From Arachis hypogaea (Eukaryota; Streptophyta; Magnoliopsida; Fabales; Fabaceae): a DNA stretch of 64,000 nt. Below are positions 10,472 through 21,022 of this stretch, in pieces. The DNA lies in the NCBI RefSeq assembly GCF_003086295.3, contig NC_092050.1:148186699-148250698 (forward strand). The letters run 5' to 3'. Made by a program: the position numbers and the translations under genes. Under the pieces are notes generated by a model. That model was given only the letters and a program-made list of their open reading frames with translations, had not been told where the DNA came from and ran no database searches. The first letter of the stretch is position 1. Each line of letters opens with the position of its first letter.

Positions 10472-13400
10472 ATGGCTACAGTTATGAAGATCCATGTTTT
10501 TCCAGAGAGTTTCAGCAACCAACACAGAACAAGGTTTCATAGGAGCAGCTCCTCAAGTTCTTCACTTGGGGTGCTTGGTTTTGGGCATAATTGTGAAGGG
10601 CTTTATGTGAAGCAACAGTGCAGGGCGTTTAGGACTGAAGATGGGGGTGATTTGAAGGACAAAAAGATTAGAAATTTGAAGAAAAATGATGAATTGAAAG
10701 ACAAAAAGGTAGGTGGGTTTTGGAACTCACTCAGGTCTATTCTATTGAGGAATTTCATGATGGGTTCCAAATCAGATGATGAGTATCGCCAAGCTGTCGT
10801 CAAGGTTGAGGAAGTGCTATCATCAGTAAGTTGTTTTTTTTTTTTTTAATAAATATAGTCATCTTATTAGTTATTACTATTCAAAATTGCCCCCCTTTTT
10901 TTCTTATTTCTATCTTGTGTTGTATTCAAGATTGCCATACAAATTGGAAGGTATATTGTGACTATGATGAGCACTGGGGTCATCCTTGCAATTGGATTTC
11001 AGATGTCAGGTTGGCCCTCATACAACTTCAGTTTCCCAATTGAAAAATGTGTATGGAAATCTATTTGCTCTAAGAGATTAATTTCTAGTTACATTGTAAG
11101 CACTTAGAACTTAATTCCTTGCTCTAATATGCATTTGTTATTATATTTGTGAAGGTGGAGATAGTCAATTGGATGCACTTATATGGTATAGCTGGCTTGG
11201 AGGAATTATCATTGGGACAATGATTGGTGCTAACATGGTTTTGGAGGAACATTGTCGTGCTGGTCCACGTAATGTTGTAATAACTGGCAGGTATATACAT
11301 TAACTTAAGGCCTCTTCTCCAATTATTGGTATTTGATTCCCATAATTGTTTATGTTCAATGAAGTTGTGCAGACTTATGTTAGTAGTAGTTAGAAGTTAC
11401 TTTAATGATATTAAAATACAATTATCTTTTGTTTTTGTATGACATTGCTTTATTTGTTGCTTGTTCTGAATGATTTGCTGCAGCACAAGGGGGTTGGGGA
11501 AAGCCCTGGCTCGCGAATTCCTTCTTTCTGGAGACCGAGTCGTTGTTACCTCTCGCAGGTGGTATTCTCTATTAGGGGAACTGTTTGGTTTTCTTAAGAG
11601 ATCAGAGTACTATATTTAATGTTTGGTTAGTTTTGATGTACTACGTTTTACTTACACCATGCTATTGCTTCGGTGCTCGCATTTGGTGAAGGCAGCCCCG
11701 AGTCTGTGCAAGAAACTGTTAAAGAGCTGGAGGAAAACCTAAAGGAAGGCATTTCCAATGTGTTTGGTTCATCTTTGACGAAACTTTCTCATGCAAAAGT
11801 GGTAGGCATTGCTTGTGATGTTTGCGAGCCGGAAGATGTGCAAAGATTGGCAAACTTTGCTGTAAATGAGCTTGGACATATTGATATTTGGGTAAGTGTT
11901 GTGGCTATTCTCGATTTCTCGCCGTTGAGAATCTTGAGTTTTATGAATAAGCACTATAGAAGAATGTTGTGTGGGACTGAATGTTGGGTTGTAAAAGCTA
12001 ATAAGAACATATTGGTTTTGGGATTAAATTATAGTAATGATAATTGATAGGGAACTACAATATTGTTTGATCCATGCACTTGGACCTGCCAAGCAGGATA
12101 AGGCTAAGTTGTTGTTTGTTTGTTAGTTATTATTTTGGGATTATATTGTCTAAGCATTTATTTATACAAAAAGTATGACTATGAAAGAAAACTTGTATCC
12201 CTTACTTTATTTGAGCATGTGTCATATTTCATACTTCATATAGGCTTTACAATTTAGTATTTGGAATAGAGATGAGAATTGTGATATTTACATTCAGTAA
12301 TGTGATGATGGTATGCCTTGAATGGATATTTATATATCTGAATTGGCTTTGGCTTTGCTTGCACTCTATTATCTCTTCTGTGAAATTTAAGTTTCCTCAT
12401 TGATAAACATCTAAGCATTCCTTATATAATTGATAATGCAATTTCTATGTTTTTGCTTCTAATCTTTTGGATTTTGTCATTCAAACTCTTCAACAGATAA
12501 ACAATGCCGGAACAAATAAAGGGTTTAGACCACTGCTTCAATTTAGTGATGAAGACATTAAGCAGGTAATTATTGATGACTAGTACCTTATTCATTTCGT
12601 TAAAATCAAATTTGGACAAGGTTAATACTCATCCATTCTTGGTATGTTTCTAATAATTATAGATTGTCTCAACAAATTTGGTCGGATCCATACTTTGCAC
12701 TCGAGAAGCCATGCGTATTATGAGAAACCAAAACAGGGCAGGGCACATATTTAACATGGACGGTGCCGGTTCCGGTGGTTCCAGCACACCTCTCACAGCT
12801 GTGTGAGTAATTCTCTGGAGCAAGTAGTTTCTAGAAAACATATGTTCCTGTAAAGTCATGATCGATGGTGTTGCCAATGATGCTTACAATTTGTTGTCCC
12901 TTACAATTAATGTGCAGATATGGTTCTACAAAATGCGGTCTTAGGCAACTTCAAGGATCATTGTTGAAGGAATGTAAGCGATCCAAAGTAGGTGTTCATA
13001 CGGCATCTCCAGGCATGGTTCTTACAGATTTGCTTTTAAGGTATGTCTTTTGTCACAAGGCTATTCTCGTGGAATCGTAATCTTGCTTGGATTTATTTCC
13101 GAATCCTGTGAATTTGGAAAGTTCCATCATATTTTTCTTTCGGTGGCTCTACGCATGCAGATATTTTCATGTGAATATAACTGAAATCCGTTAGATAGTT
13201 TGACATGTTTGACTCGATTTTTTAACATAATACGTGTCAACTTCATGTGAGGAGTCACCTTTTCTTTATCTTCGCCAAAGGCGATTCTGTCATTCTCCAA
13301 GAATTGAGAATTTCCTTGTATTTTGAATGAGTATTGCTTAATTGTCCAAACTTCGGCTTGTGCGCAGTGGCTCAACTGTCCAAAACAGGCAAATGTTTAA

Positions 13401-14206
13401 CATCATCTGCGAGCTTCCGGAAACTGTTGCAAGAACGTTAGTTCCACGGATGCGTGTCATTAAGGGAACAGGCAAAGCCATCAATTACTTGACACCTCCA
13501 AGAATTTTACTTGCTTTGGTAACTGCATGGTTACGGCGAGGTCGCTGGTTCGATGATGAGGTAAGGGTGATTCTCTATTGATCTGTTGTGTTATACCAAT
13601 ATTATTCATTTCTTCTTGTACTACAAGTAATTTATAGAAGAATCAGATCTTGCAATACTTCCAAACATAATTAGTCCTAAAATTTCATTGAAACTACTCC
13701 CTCCGTTTCAAAATATTTTCGTTTTTTTTGGTTCTTTGAAACATTAATCTATCTAGATTCTAGATACATTAATGTTTCAATGAACCAAAAAAAGTGAAAG
13801 CAAGAGTTATTTTGAAACGAAGAGAGTATTTGCTGTTGTTAGTCAATTGAATTTTCTCTTGATAGCTAATGTATGTAAAATCTTGAAGCTCATTGAGTCG
13901 TTTAGTGTAACCCTTTTGCTTAAACTGGAATTTTGTCTAGAATAAATGGAATTTTATATAGCTAATGGAAATATATATTTTGAGCAAGGACTTACACTGC
14001 AGCCTATGCTTACATTTCAGGGTAGAGCACTGTATGCGGCTGAGGCCGATCGGCTTCGGAACTGGGCCGAAAATCGTGCACGGTTCTCATTCACCGACGC
14101 AATGGAAATGTACACGGAGAACACGTGGCTATCGGTGTTCTCGCTCTCGGTCGTTTGCGCCTTCATAATCCTTTCCAGCACGGGTAACAACATGCCTGGA
14201 ACATGA
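10472..14206 (+). CDS. NYC1: Chlorophyll(ide) b reductase NYC1, chloroplastic
   Basis: NYC1 is a thylakoid-membrane short-chain dehydrogenase/reductase that reduces the 7-formyl group of chlorophyll b to hydroxymethyl, the first step in converting chlorophyll b to a; it drives LHCII breakdown in senescence. Ten exons, all introns GT-AG: 10472-10825, 10931-11009, 11155-11290, 11484-11558, 11696-11891, 12497-12565, 12663-12802, 12918-13040, 13368-13560, 14021-14206. They total 1551 nt (516 aa), close to Arabidopsis NYC1. Residues 1-60 are Ser/Arg-rich (transit peptide). Two membrane segments lie at ~119-142 and ~152-175. The NAD(P)-binding loop TGSTRGLG is at ~188-195, NNAG at ~282-285, and the catalytic Tyr/Lys are in YGSTK at ~351-355. 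A hydrophobic segment (VFSLSVVCAFIIL) lies near the C-terminus. The start is the first ATG of exon 1 and gives the expected transit peptide. No breaks are seen. Confidence 0.95.
13697..13826. mobile_element. Stowaway-type MITE in NYC1 intron 9
   Basis: A 130-bp near-perfect palindrome beginning CTCCCTCCGTTTCAAAATA, the classic Tc1/mariner-derived Stowaway terminus. It ends with the complement TATTTTGAAACGAAGAGAG. TA duplications lie at 13695-13696 and 13827-13828. It is wholly within intron 9 (13561-14020). Confidence 0.88.
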
Positions 14207-14859
14207 CGAGGTTGTTTTGGTGCTCCATTTGATAAAGTGCATATAAGCTTGTCTAGTAGAGGTGCCAAATTGGTTCCTGAAATCACCAAAAGACAACAAC
14301 ATAAAATGATTCTACACAATAACATAAAACAAGGTGGATCTGTCTTTTTTCCACCATGTCCACCTAAATTGTCTTCAACCATTTAGCTTAGACATTTTGT
14401 TCTACCATGTTATAAGTTGCTAAATATAAATGTCTTGTCTGAGCTTTGTGTATAGGCTGCATTATTGCATTCAAGTTGAGCATTCTCTATTGAGATGCTT
14501 ATTATAGTATGTATAGCTTTCTTTTATATTGTAGACTCTAGTGAAAGGATCTTATCTTTTATCTCCAATATATTTATTTCAACATTATATATCTATTAAG
14601 GGAGCTTTACTTTGAAAGTTTTGTTGAACATAGGTCAGTCATCATATTACAAAGTTTGCTATTTTTGCTTTGTATCAATTCTGTTTATGGAAGAAAAATA
14701 AATGAGTAATATTTCCCTCAAGAGTATTGCTACTCAGGAAAAAATATTTTGTTGATTCTAATATTTAAAGTCAAAATCTCTTAGTAGGAGATTAGAGTTA
14801 AAATGGAAGGAAAGAAAATAAGAGGAAAGAAAATGAGAGGAAAGAAAATAGAAGGAAAA
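14207..14859 (+). other. NYC1 3' UTR and downstream flank
   Basis: No gene. AATAAA-like polyadenylation words lie at ~14696 (AAAATAAATGAG). TGTA/TTGTA-rich stretches at 14480-14560 could also serve as 3'-end signals. The exact mRNA end cannot be read from sequence. Confidence 0.35.
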
Positions 14860-15250
14860 TTAGAGTTATTTGTATGTTGTTTGGATGAAGAGAAAATAGA
14901 TGGAAAGAAAATGGAGAGAAAAAAATTTTTTTTTGTTTGGATGGAAAGAAAAATGAGAAAAAAAATCATAATAATATAAAATTACATTAATATTTTATCT
15001 ATATTATATATAAATTATAATTTATTAATGATAAGGGATAAATATGTAATTTTATTTATATTTGTCATATTTCTATTCATTTTTATCTCATTTGTGGATA
15101 GAAAATAATTTAGTAGGTCTTATATTAATTTTTTTTTCTTCTATTTGCTTTTCTCATCCAAACAATAAAAAATTTACTTTTCCATCCATTTTCTCTCCTC
15201 CTATTTTTTTTCTCTTCAAATTCCCTCAATCCAAACAATCTGTTATTCTT
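14860..15250. repeat. Foldback repeat downstream of NYC1
   Basis: The purine-rich left arm (GTTTGGATGAAGAGAAAAT, GATGGAAAGAAAATGGAGAG) is mirrored by the pyrimidine-rich right arm (CATCCATTTTCTCTCCTCC, CTCAATCCAAACAATC). They are separated by ~170 bp of AT-rich loop. No ORF. It is probably a MITE of unknown superfamily. Confidence 0.6.
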
Positions 15251-16384
15251 TCTTTCTTCTTCTTTTAGGTTCAATTTATTGAATAACTAATGAAACTATT
15301 TGAAATGTTTATTTGTAAATCATTTTATTTAAATATTTGACTTCTTAATTAAAATCTTTCTGCGAAAGTTGATAAGGCGTCATAAATAATTTGAAATGAC
15401 TAATTAGATTTTTTTAAGAATACATTTAATAGTATAACAATATAAAATTTTAAAATTTTTTATACAGTTTAATATATTGAAAATATATATATAAAAAAAA
15501 GTAGTTTTTTGGGCTGCTGCTCTTAATCTTGTTTACATGAAGGCCTTACTAATAAAATAAAAACCAAATTTTAAAGAATTCATCTAATTGTTGTGTGTGG
15601 ATGAGTGTGCATTGTGTAGCGTAGGTGTGTTGTGCTACTGAAATACTTAAAATACTTAAAATTAGGAATTATCTAATCCATCTGAACAAACAAAAAATTC
15701 ATCTAATATTCACCAAATTGAAAAAAAGAAAGAGCACGCATCTTTTTTTCATGTACTCTGCACAATAAAGTACCTGCTCTGCTCAAATCATGTGTGCCCA
15801 TGCATCAATAATATATACTTGCATTTTTTTGTTATGTTTTATTTTTCATCTTCTTTACACATTGTATAGTGCGTGCGTCTGTGTATGTGTGTGTGTTTTT
15901 TTTATTATCAAAGCTTGTATATTGTTGGAAATTGGAATTCAATTATTCATTGTAATTTGATTTTGAATTTCAATTTCTGTACACTTTGCATATTCTGAAT
16001 TGTTGCTCTAGTTTTATGTGTCTAATTTTATAGGTCATCCATATTTGTTTGTTTAGGCCTTGAGAGTTGAGTGTTCAAGTAAGCAAATTTGAAATAAAAG
16101 CTTACGTGACTAAGAGTTTGAAGTTGGAGGATTATGAATTTTCATTCGGCTTAAATGGTGGAGAGTTGAAGGGATTATAGAGATAAATAATATAAGCTAA
16201 GGTACATTATTGGTATATATAGGTAGTTATACTTGCTGTTAGTTTTGATTTGGCCTGTGTAAAAGTATCTGCTGGAGTGTGATGCTCTTGCTTATTGTCT
16301 TTAAACTACTGAAGGTGGTCATGGAAATGGTAGTTAGATATATGACCTATAATTATGGATTTTTTTTATTTTAATTTTCAAAGG
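15251..16384. other. AT-rich intergenic sequence
   Basis: No gene, repeat border or RNA is recognisable here. There are short GT-rich words at 15595-15640 and 15865-15895 only. Confidence 0.4.
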
Positions 16385-16394
16385 ATACTTCTTC

Positions 16395-16515
16395 TTTCTT
16401 TCTTTTTCTTTTTTCTTTATTTAATTTTTTTTTTTAATCAAAGATAGGAGACTCAAACCCGCAACCTCTTAATTGAGTATGGAGAGACTATGCCATTTGT
16501 GCTATAACTCATTAG
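16395..16515 (-). mobile_element. tRNA-derived SINE-like element
   Basis: Read on minus, the segment has a Pol III A-box-like stretch (complement of TTGTGCTATAACTC, ~16497-16510). About 40 bp on is a B-box-like GGGTTTGAGTC (16450-16460; consensus GGTTCGANTC). It is followed by an A-rich tail (T runs at ~16400-16435 on plus). This order is that of a tRNA-related SINE. No cloverleaf is preserved, so it is not a tRNA gene. Confidence 0.55.
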
Positions 16516-18560
16516 CAGATACTTCTTCTTTTAAGTGGTCACAGTGGCAGACTAATCAAAATTCAAAATAGAAAGAAGGATAAGTATGTTAAATTGGTGA
16601 GAAAGCCTCCTCATTTTAAATTAAGATACTGTCTTACATACATCATAATTCTTTTCCTTCCTATTTACATGACTAAATGAGCAAAGACAATGTCTTTCCA
16701 ATAAGTCATGAGTGCATAAGCAATTTGTTAAACATTTTATTATTTTATATTGCATAATTAAAGTTTTATATGAAAGCTTCAAGATGATTTTGCTGTTTTT
16801 TTTTTCCTATACTATTTTTGCTAATACAAGTCTATTTGTAATCAAGTTGGTTCAATAACTCACTCAAAACACTTACTAACAAAAAACTAAACACATGACT
16901 ACACTTTCTCCTATTCTCGCTCTCTCTCCCAACCAAACTCACACTAAAACTATCCTTCCTTCTTTCTTCTTTTTGTTGAAAACTTCTTATTGTTTTTATT
17001 AATAATTTCACATAAAATTACATGTCTCGTATATAAAGTAATAGGTAAAGCATATATACGTTAACAAGAGTAAGGACTGTAATTTTTGTCGGCAGAAAAG
17101 AAAAAATATGAATAATTATTCCGTAATTTAAAAAAAATTCTAATCCTAAATGCGTAGCTCGACTCTAAGTTTATTAACTACACCTAATCACCTATATCAA
17201 CTTGCATAAACATATATATGTTAACTAGGCCTTAATTAAAGTAATCTCACAAATTACGAACTCTGAGAAAACTTTATAAGCCTATCTAAGTATCTATCTA
17301 TCTATATTAGTGATTTGCACTTACAAATAATATGATTAATCATAAATATTTTGTCAGCATCAAAATAATGAAATATGCCATTTGGCTCATGTTGTGTGCC
17401 CTGTGGGGCTAAGTGGTTAATTAAGTGGAAAGAGACAACATATTTGAGTGGCACCCACTTTGTTATTTTGTAAGAGTAATGTGAAACTTTATATGTATGA
17501 AGTTCATTCTTGATTGTGATTTATGATATACTCATCAACATCAACCTCTCGTAATAATAATGAGATAACAGTGTATGAATTGTTTTCATTAATCCATGTC
17601 ATCTAGGAATACTAGTGCCTTATTAAAGAGTTTGTTGGACACGTGTGTTATAGTTGTTCTCAACCTTTCAATTATTTTTCTTAGATCTTTTTAGCATTCT
17701 GTCTCCCAAATTATCAATATTGATTAACAAAAATATTATTTATATATTAAAATTAATAATTATGTATTTATATATAAATACATTTATTATTTTAATTTAT
17801 TTTTAATATATATTTATATTTTAATATGTATTTTATATTAATAACAAATTTTAACAACTAATTTTAATATATATACTTAATATAATTGATTAATTAAATA
17901 TTTTTTTTAGTGAATTTTTAATTAAAGGGTATGATTATATATGCATTTTAAGTTATCAAATATAATATATTAACTGCAATATTGAATTAAAATATTCTAA
18001 CAGACATTATCTATGCATTTAAATTTATAATGTATGGAAAACTGAAATTCGTTATATCTAAACTTATATAATAAAAAAATTATGTATATACTAAAAATTA
18101 GATCAGATTCTTCTAAAATGACAATGTTAATAAAATGATAAAATAATTATTATTAAATTAAAATAATAGAGTTTATAAATAATAAATATTACAAATTTAA
18201 AGATAATTATATTTTATCACTATTTTATCAATATTTTTATTTTAAAATTTTTAAAAAAATTAATCACTAAATTAATCATTATTTATTTGTATATAAAAAT
18301 ATATATTTTTTAATTTATTTTTAATATATATTTTATATTTTAATATATATTTTATATAAAAAATTAATTTAATAATTATTTTTAGTATTCACGTAGTAGC
18401 ATAATTTTATTAAAATAATATAATAACTAATCATGCCATATATCATTGGAAGTCTTCATCCCTTCTAAAAGATCAAACTCAAGTAGTTACTGATGAACAA
18501 AATTCTTATATATAACAATATGATTGAATTTTTTATTGAACGACATTATATTTTAACTAA
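16516..18560. other. AT-rich intergenic sequence
   Basis: I see no gene. Long A/T tracts dominate 17700-18400, with several local inverted ATATATTTTATA words consistent with decayed MITE or retroelement sequence. No borders can be supported. Confidence 0.4.
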
Positions 18561-18920
18561 CTAAACGTTAGGCTTTTTTATTTAAATAAAATAAAAGAAA
18601 ATCAATATTTTTTAAATTCTCTTAAACCAAATTTTAAAACGTGAATTTTTTGTTTCTGTTAATATATAAATCGTCTCAATGTGTTATGCTTTTGATAATA
18701 TATAAATTACCACATTTTAAGACACAATTTATACATTGAACTCATTTTAAAAATGCATATAAATTGTCCCAGAGTTTTGAGCTTTTCAAATTCAATATAA
18801 CTCATTCCAGAGTAGCATGATTTATAGTATTTTTAAACTAAAGTACTATGGGGTAACATAATTTATATACAAAAAGATAACTTACAATACTCTAGTATGA
18901 TTTACGTATAAAATTATAAA
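18561..18920. repeat. Left arm of long inverted repeat
   Basis: It starts near TTAGGCTTTTTTATTT and includes TATAAATCGTCTCAA, CTTTTGATAATATATAAAT and AGTAGCATGATTTATAG. Each has an inverted counterpart at 31250-31625. Similarity is interrupted by small indels and many substitutions. It bounds the ~13-kb block that contains the CACTA remnant. Confidence 0.75.
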
Positions 18921-19074
18921 AAATGTTAATAAACAAATAAAAAGCATGTTATGTATATATATATATATATATATAAAATCAGCCACCACTGAGTGTGTGT
19001 TGGATTGACTTTTGTAAACGAAAATTTGTATAAAATTAATTTTGCAAAATTTATTTTGTTTAAAAGTGATCTGG

Positions 19075-19250
19075 TAGCGGTTGCTGCGACGGATTAGGGA
19101 GGGACTACCAAAAGCTTCTCATTTTGCAGCAGTTTTGCTTTAACCGCCACAAAATGTCGATTTGTAAAAATAATATACTCTTTTTGCAACGGTTTTTTTC
19201 CAACCGCTGCAATATATTTTTTTTATCAAATTTGTTTACTTAAACGTTGC
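19075..19250. repeat. Left subterminal repeat array of the CACTA element
   Basis: Words in both orientations: TAGCGGTTGCTGC, TTTGCAGCAGTTTTG, TAACCGCCACAAAA, TTTGCAACGGTTT, CCAACCGCTGCAA. In CACTA elements such subterminal repeats bind the accessory transposase protein. That role is from family knowledge. Confidence 0.7.
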
Positions 19251-19728
19251 CTTGTAAAATCAACTTAACTTCTCACTATTTTTTTTTTTGAAAAAAATGT
19301 TTCAACCACTGTAACTTAATGCATTACATACATTTTTGGATTTGTGTTAAGTAAAAAAAAAAATTAATGAATTAAAAAAACATATAGTGATTAATTAATG
19401 TGCACAAATTTACGAATTACGTTTTCTCGTGTACTATTAGCGCCTGTTAAACTTGCAATCAAGCATAAACATTAAAGAGAAAATCAAGTTAACATCTAAA
19501 TTTTTAAAGTCAAAACAAAGTTTAATAGAGTATAAAAATTAGAATTCCCAAAGTAGACAACCAAGTATTGAGTCAAAATTTCTTTTCAACATCGTATTGA
19601 CCTGGCCAGAAATACTCTATCACAAATCTACAGCTTTCACGTGATAATAGATCTGATAAGTTATCTCCAAGCTATAGCTTTTTGTTTAGATTGAAGCTCC
19701 TTTTTACAGCATGTACATCATGTTCTCT

Positions 19729-20705
19729 TTATTGGGCGTATAAGGTTTCATTTTCTTCTTCCGCAGCCTTATTGAGCTCAAACTGCCTGGAGATATCAAT
19801 TCCACCGAAGGAGATATCATCTAAATTATCTTCGGAATCAGTCTCTGCCTCATCTAGAGTGTCATTAGCTATTTTACCTGAATATTCAGCTGACACTGAA
19901 AATATCAACATGCATACAACAATCTAAGTCTACTCACATGAAAGTGATAATTCCCAGGTCATTAGCTAGTAATTAGAAAAAAAATGTGCATTAACATGGC
20001 TAAGGAACCTTGAAACTAAACAAAAAATAAGATAAACAACTACCATCTCCTTTGTCAATAGTTTGGACAGATTTCTTGGAAAGAAGTTCTGTAATGTGCA
20101 ATTCTATATACTTTATTTCCTCTTTTGAAGCAATATCCAACTCAACAACATGCGTGTTTCTATGGCGCATCTGCACCACAATAAAATGTATAGTTCATGG
20201 TCTTTTTTGTAAATCATGAATGTTTCTCTATGATGCACTTTCTATGCTAGATATTTATTTTTAACCTTTAATTCATCAAGTATGTCTTCAGAGATTCTAC
20301 CAGTTGCACATGTCACAAAAATATACCCGAATTTCTCCTCGTACATTGATCTACATTCATCAAGTTCCTGCAAATTTGAACACTAAATTAATATATATTA
20401 TTGCATCAAATTTGTTAGCATATATCAACTTAAAATTTATGCTATTCAAAATATAATTTAACACAAGTTTAAGATTATGGCTAACGAATAAACCTGCATA
20501 GTAACTTCGCTCGCCGTTTTCAAGTATTCGTTAGAACAAGATCATCCTGATATAGCCTCCAACCAACATTTAATATTCAATTTACGAAACCATATGTCTC
20601 TAGCAACAGTAATTGCATGTTCTAATGAAGAAAATGGAGAGGCTGTAGCCATTTCGTTAGCAAATGTTGTGCTTGCACATCATGATGAGAAGTTCTCCGT
20701 TTTAT
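19729..20705 (-). pseudogene. Captured OHCU decarboxylase (TTL/allantoin synthase) fragment
   Basis: Four exon-like blocks on minus with GT-AG junctions and consistent phases: ~20705-20494, 20367-20266, 20170-20044, 19895-19729. Block 1 reads FANEMATASPFSSLEHAI then TVARDIWFRKLNIKCWLEA. Block 2 reads KFGYIFVTCATGRISEDIL. Block 3 reads THVVELDIASKEEIKYIEL. This order matches the N-terminal 2-oxo-4-hydroxy-4-carboxy-5-ureidoimidazoline decarboxylase domain of plant TTL, a peroxisomal uric-acid-degradation enzyme. In-frame stops occur after ENFSS and after EAISG. The HPxIG and SxxEQ active-site blocks that should follow EAISG are missing, and so is the transthyretin-like half. Block 4 (acidic, 19729-19895) does not resemble TTL. 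I read it as a host gene fragment captured by the CACTA element, non-functional as an enzyme. Confidence 0.82.
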
Positions 20706-21022
20706 TTATCCTGTTACACCACCATTTTATGTTTACTATATTGGTCAGTCGTAACAATATAGAAATTGATATTAATATACTCACTATCATTATTTTTTCA
20801 CTGGAAATTAAGACCAACAATAATAAAATCAACATAAATACTAAATTGTAAACTATCTTTTGCTAGCAACAAAAGGTGGAAAGAAACGGTAAACTACTTT
20901 TATTTGAAATACGAAAATATAGATAGTAGTGTAACCAACAAACTACGTACATCATAATGATCTATTAAACTTATTAATCACACACAGATCTTCTATAAAT
21001 GACGTTCACGTTTTCCATATTT

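Noticed and set aside
16450..16510. A functional tRNA gene
   Set aside because: A- and B-box-like words are present but there is no complete acceptor stem or anticodon arm and an A-rich tail follows; a SINE fits better.
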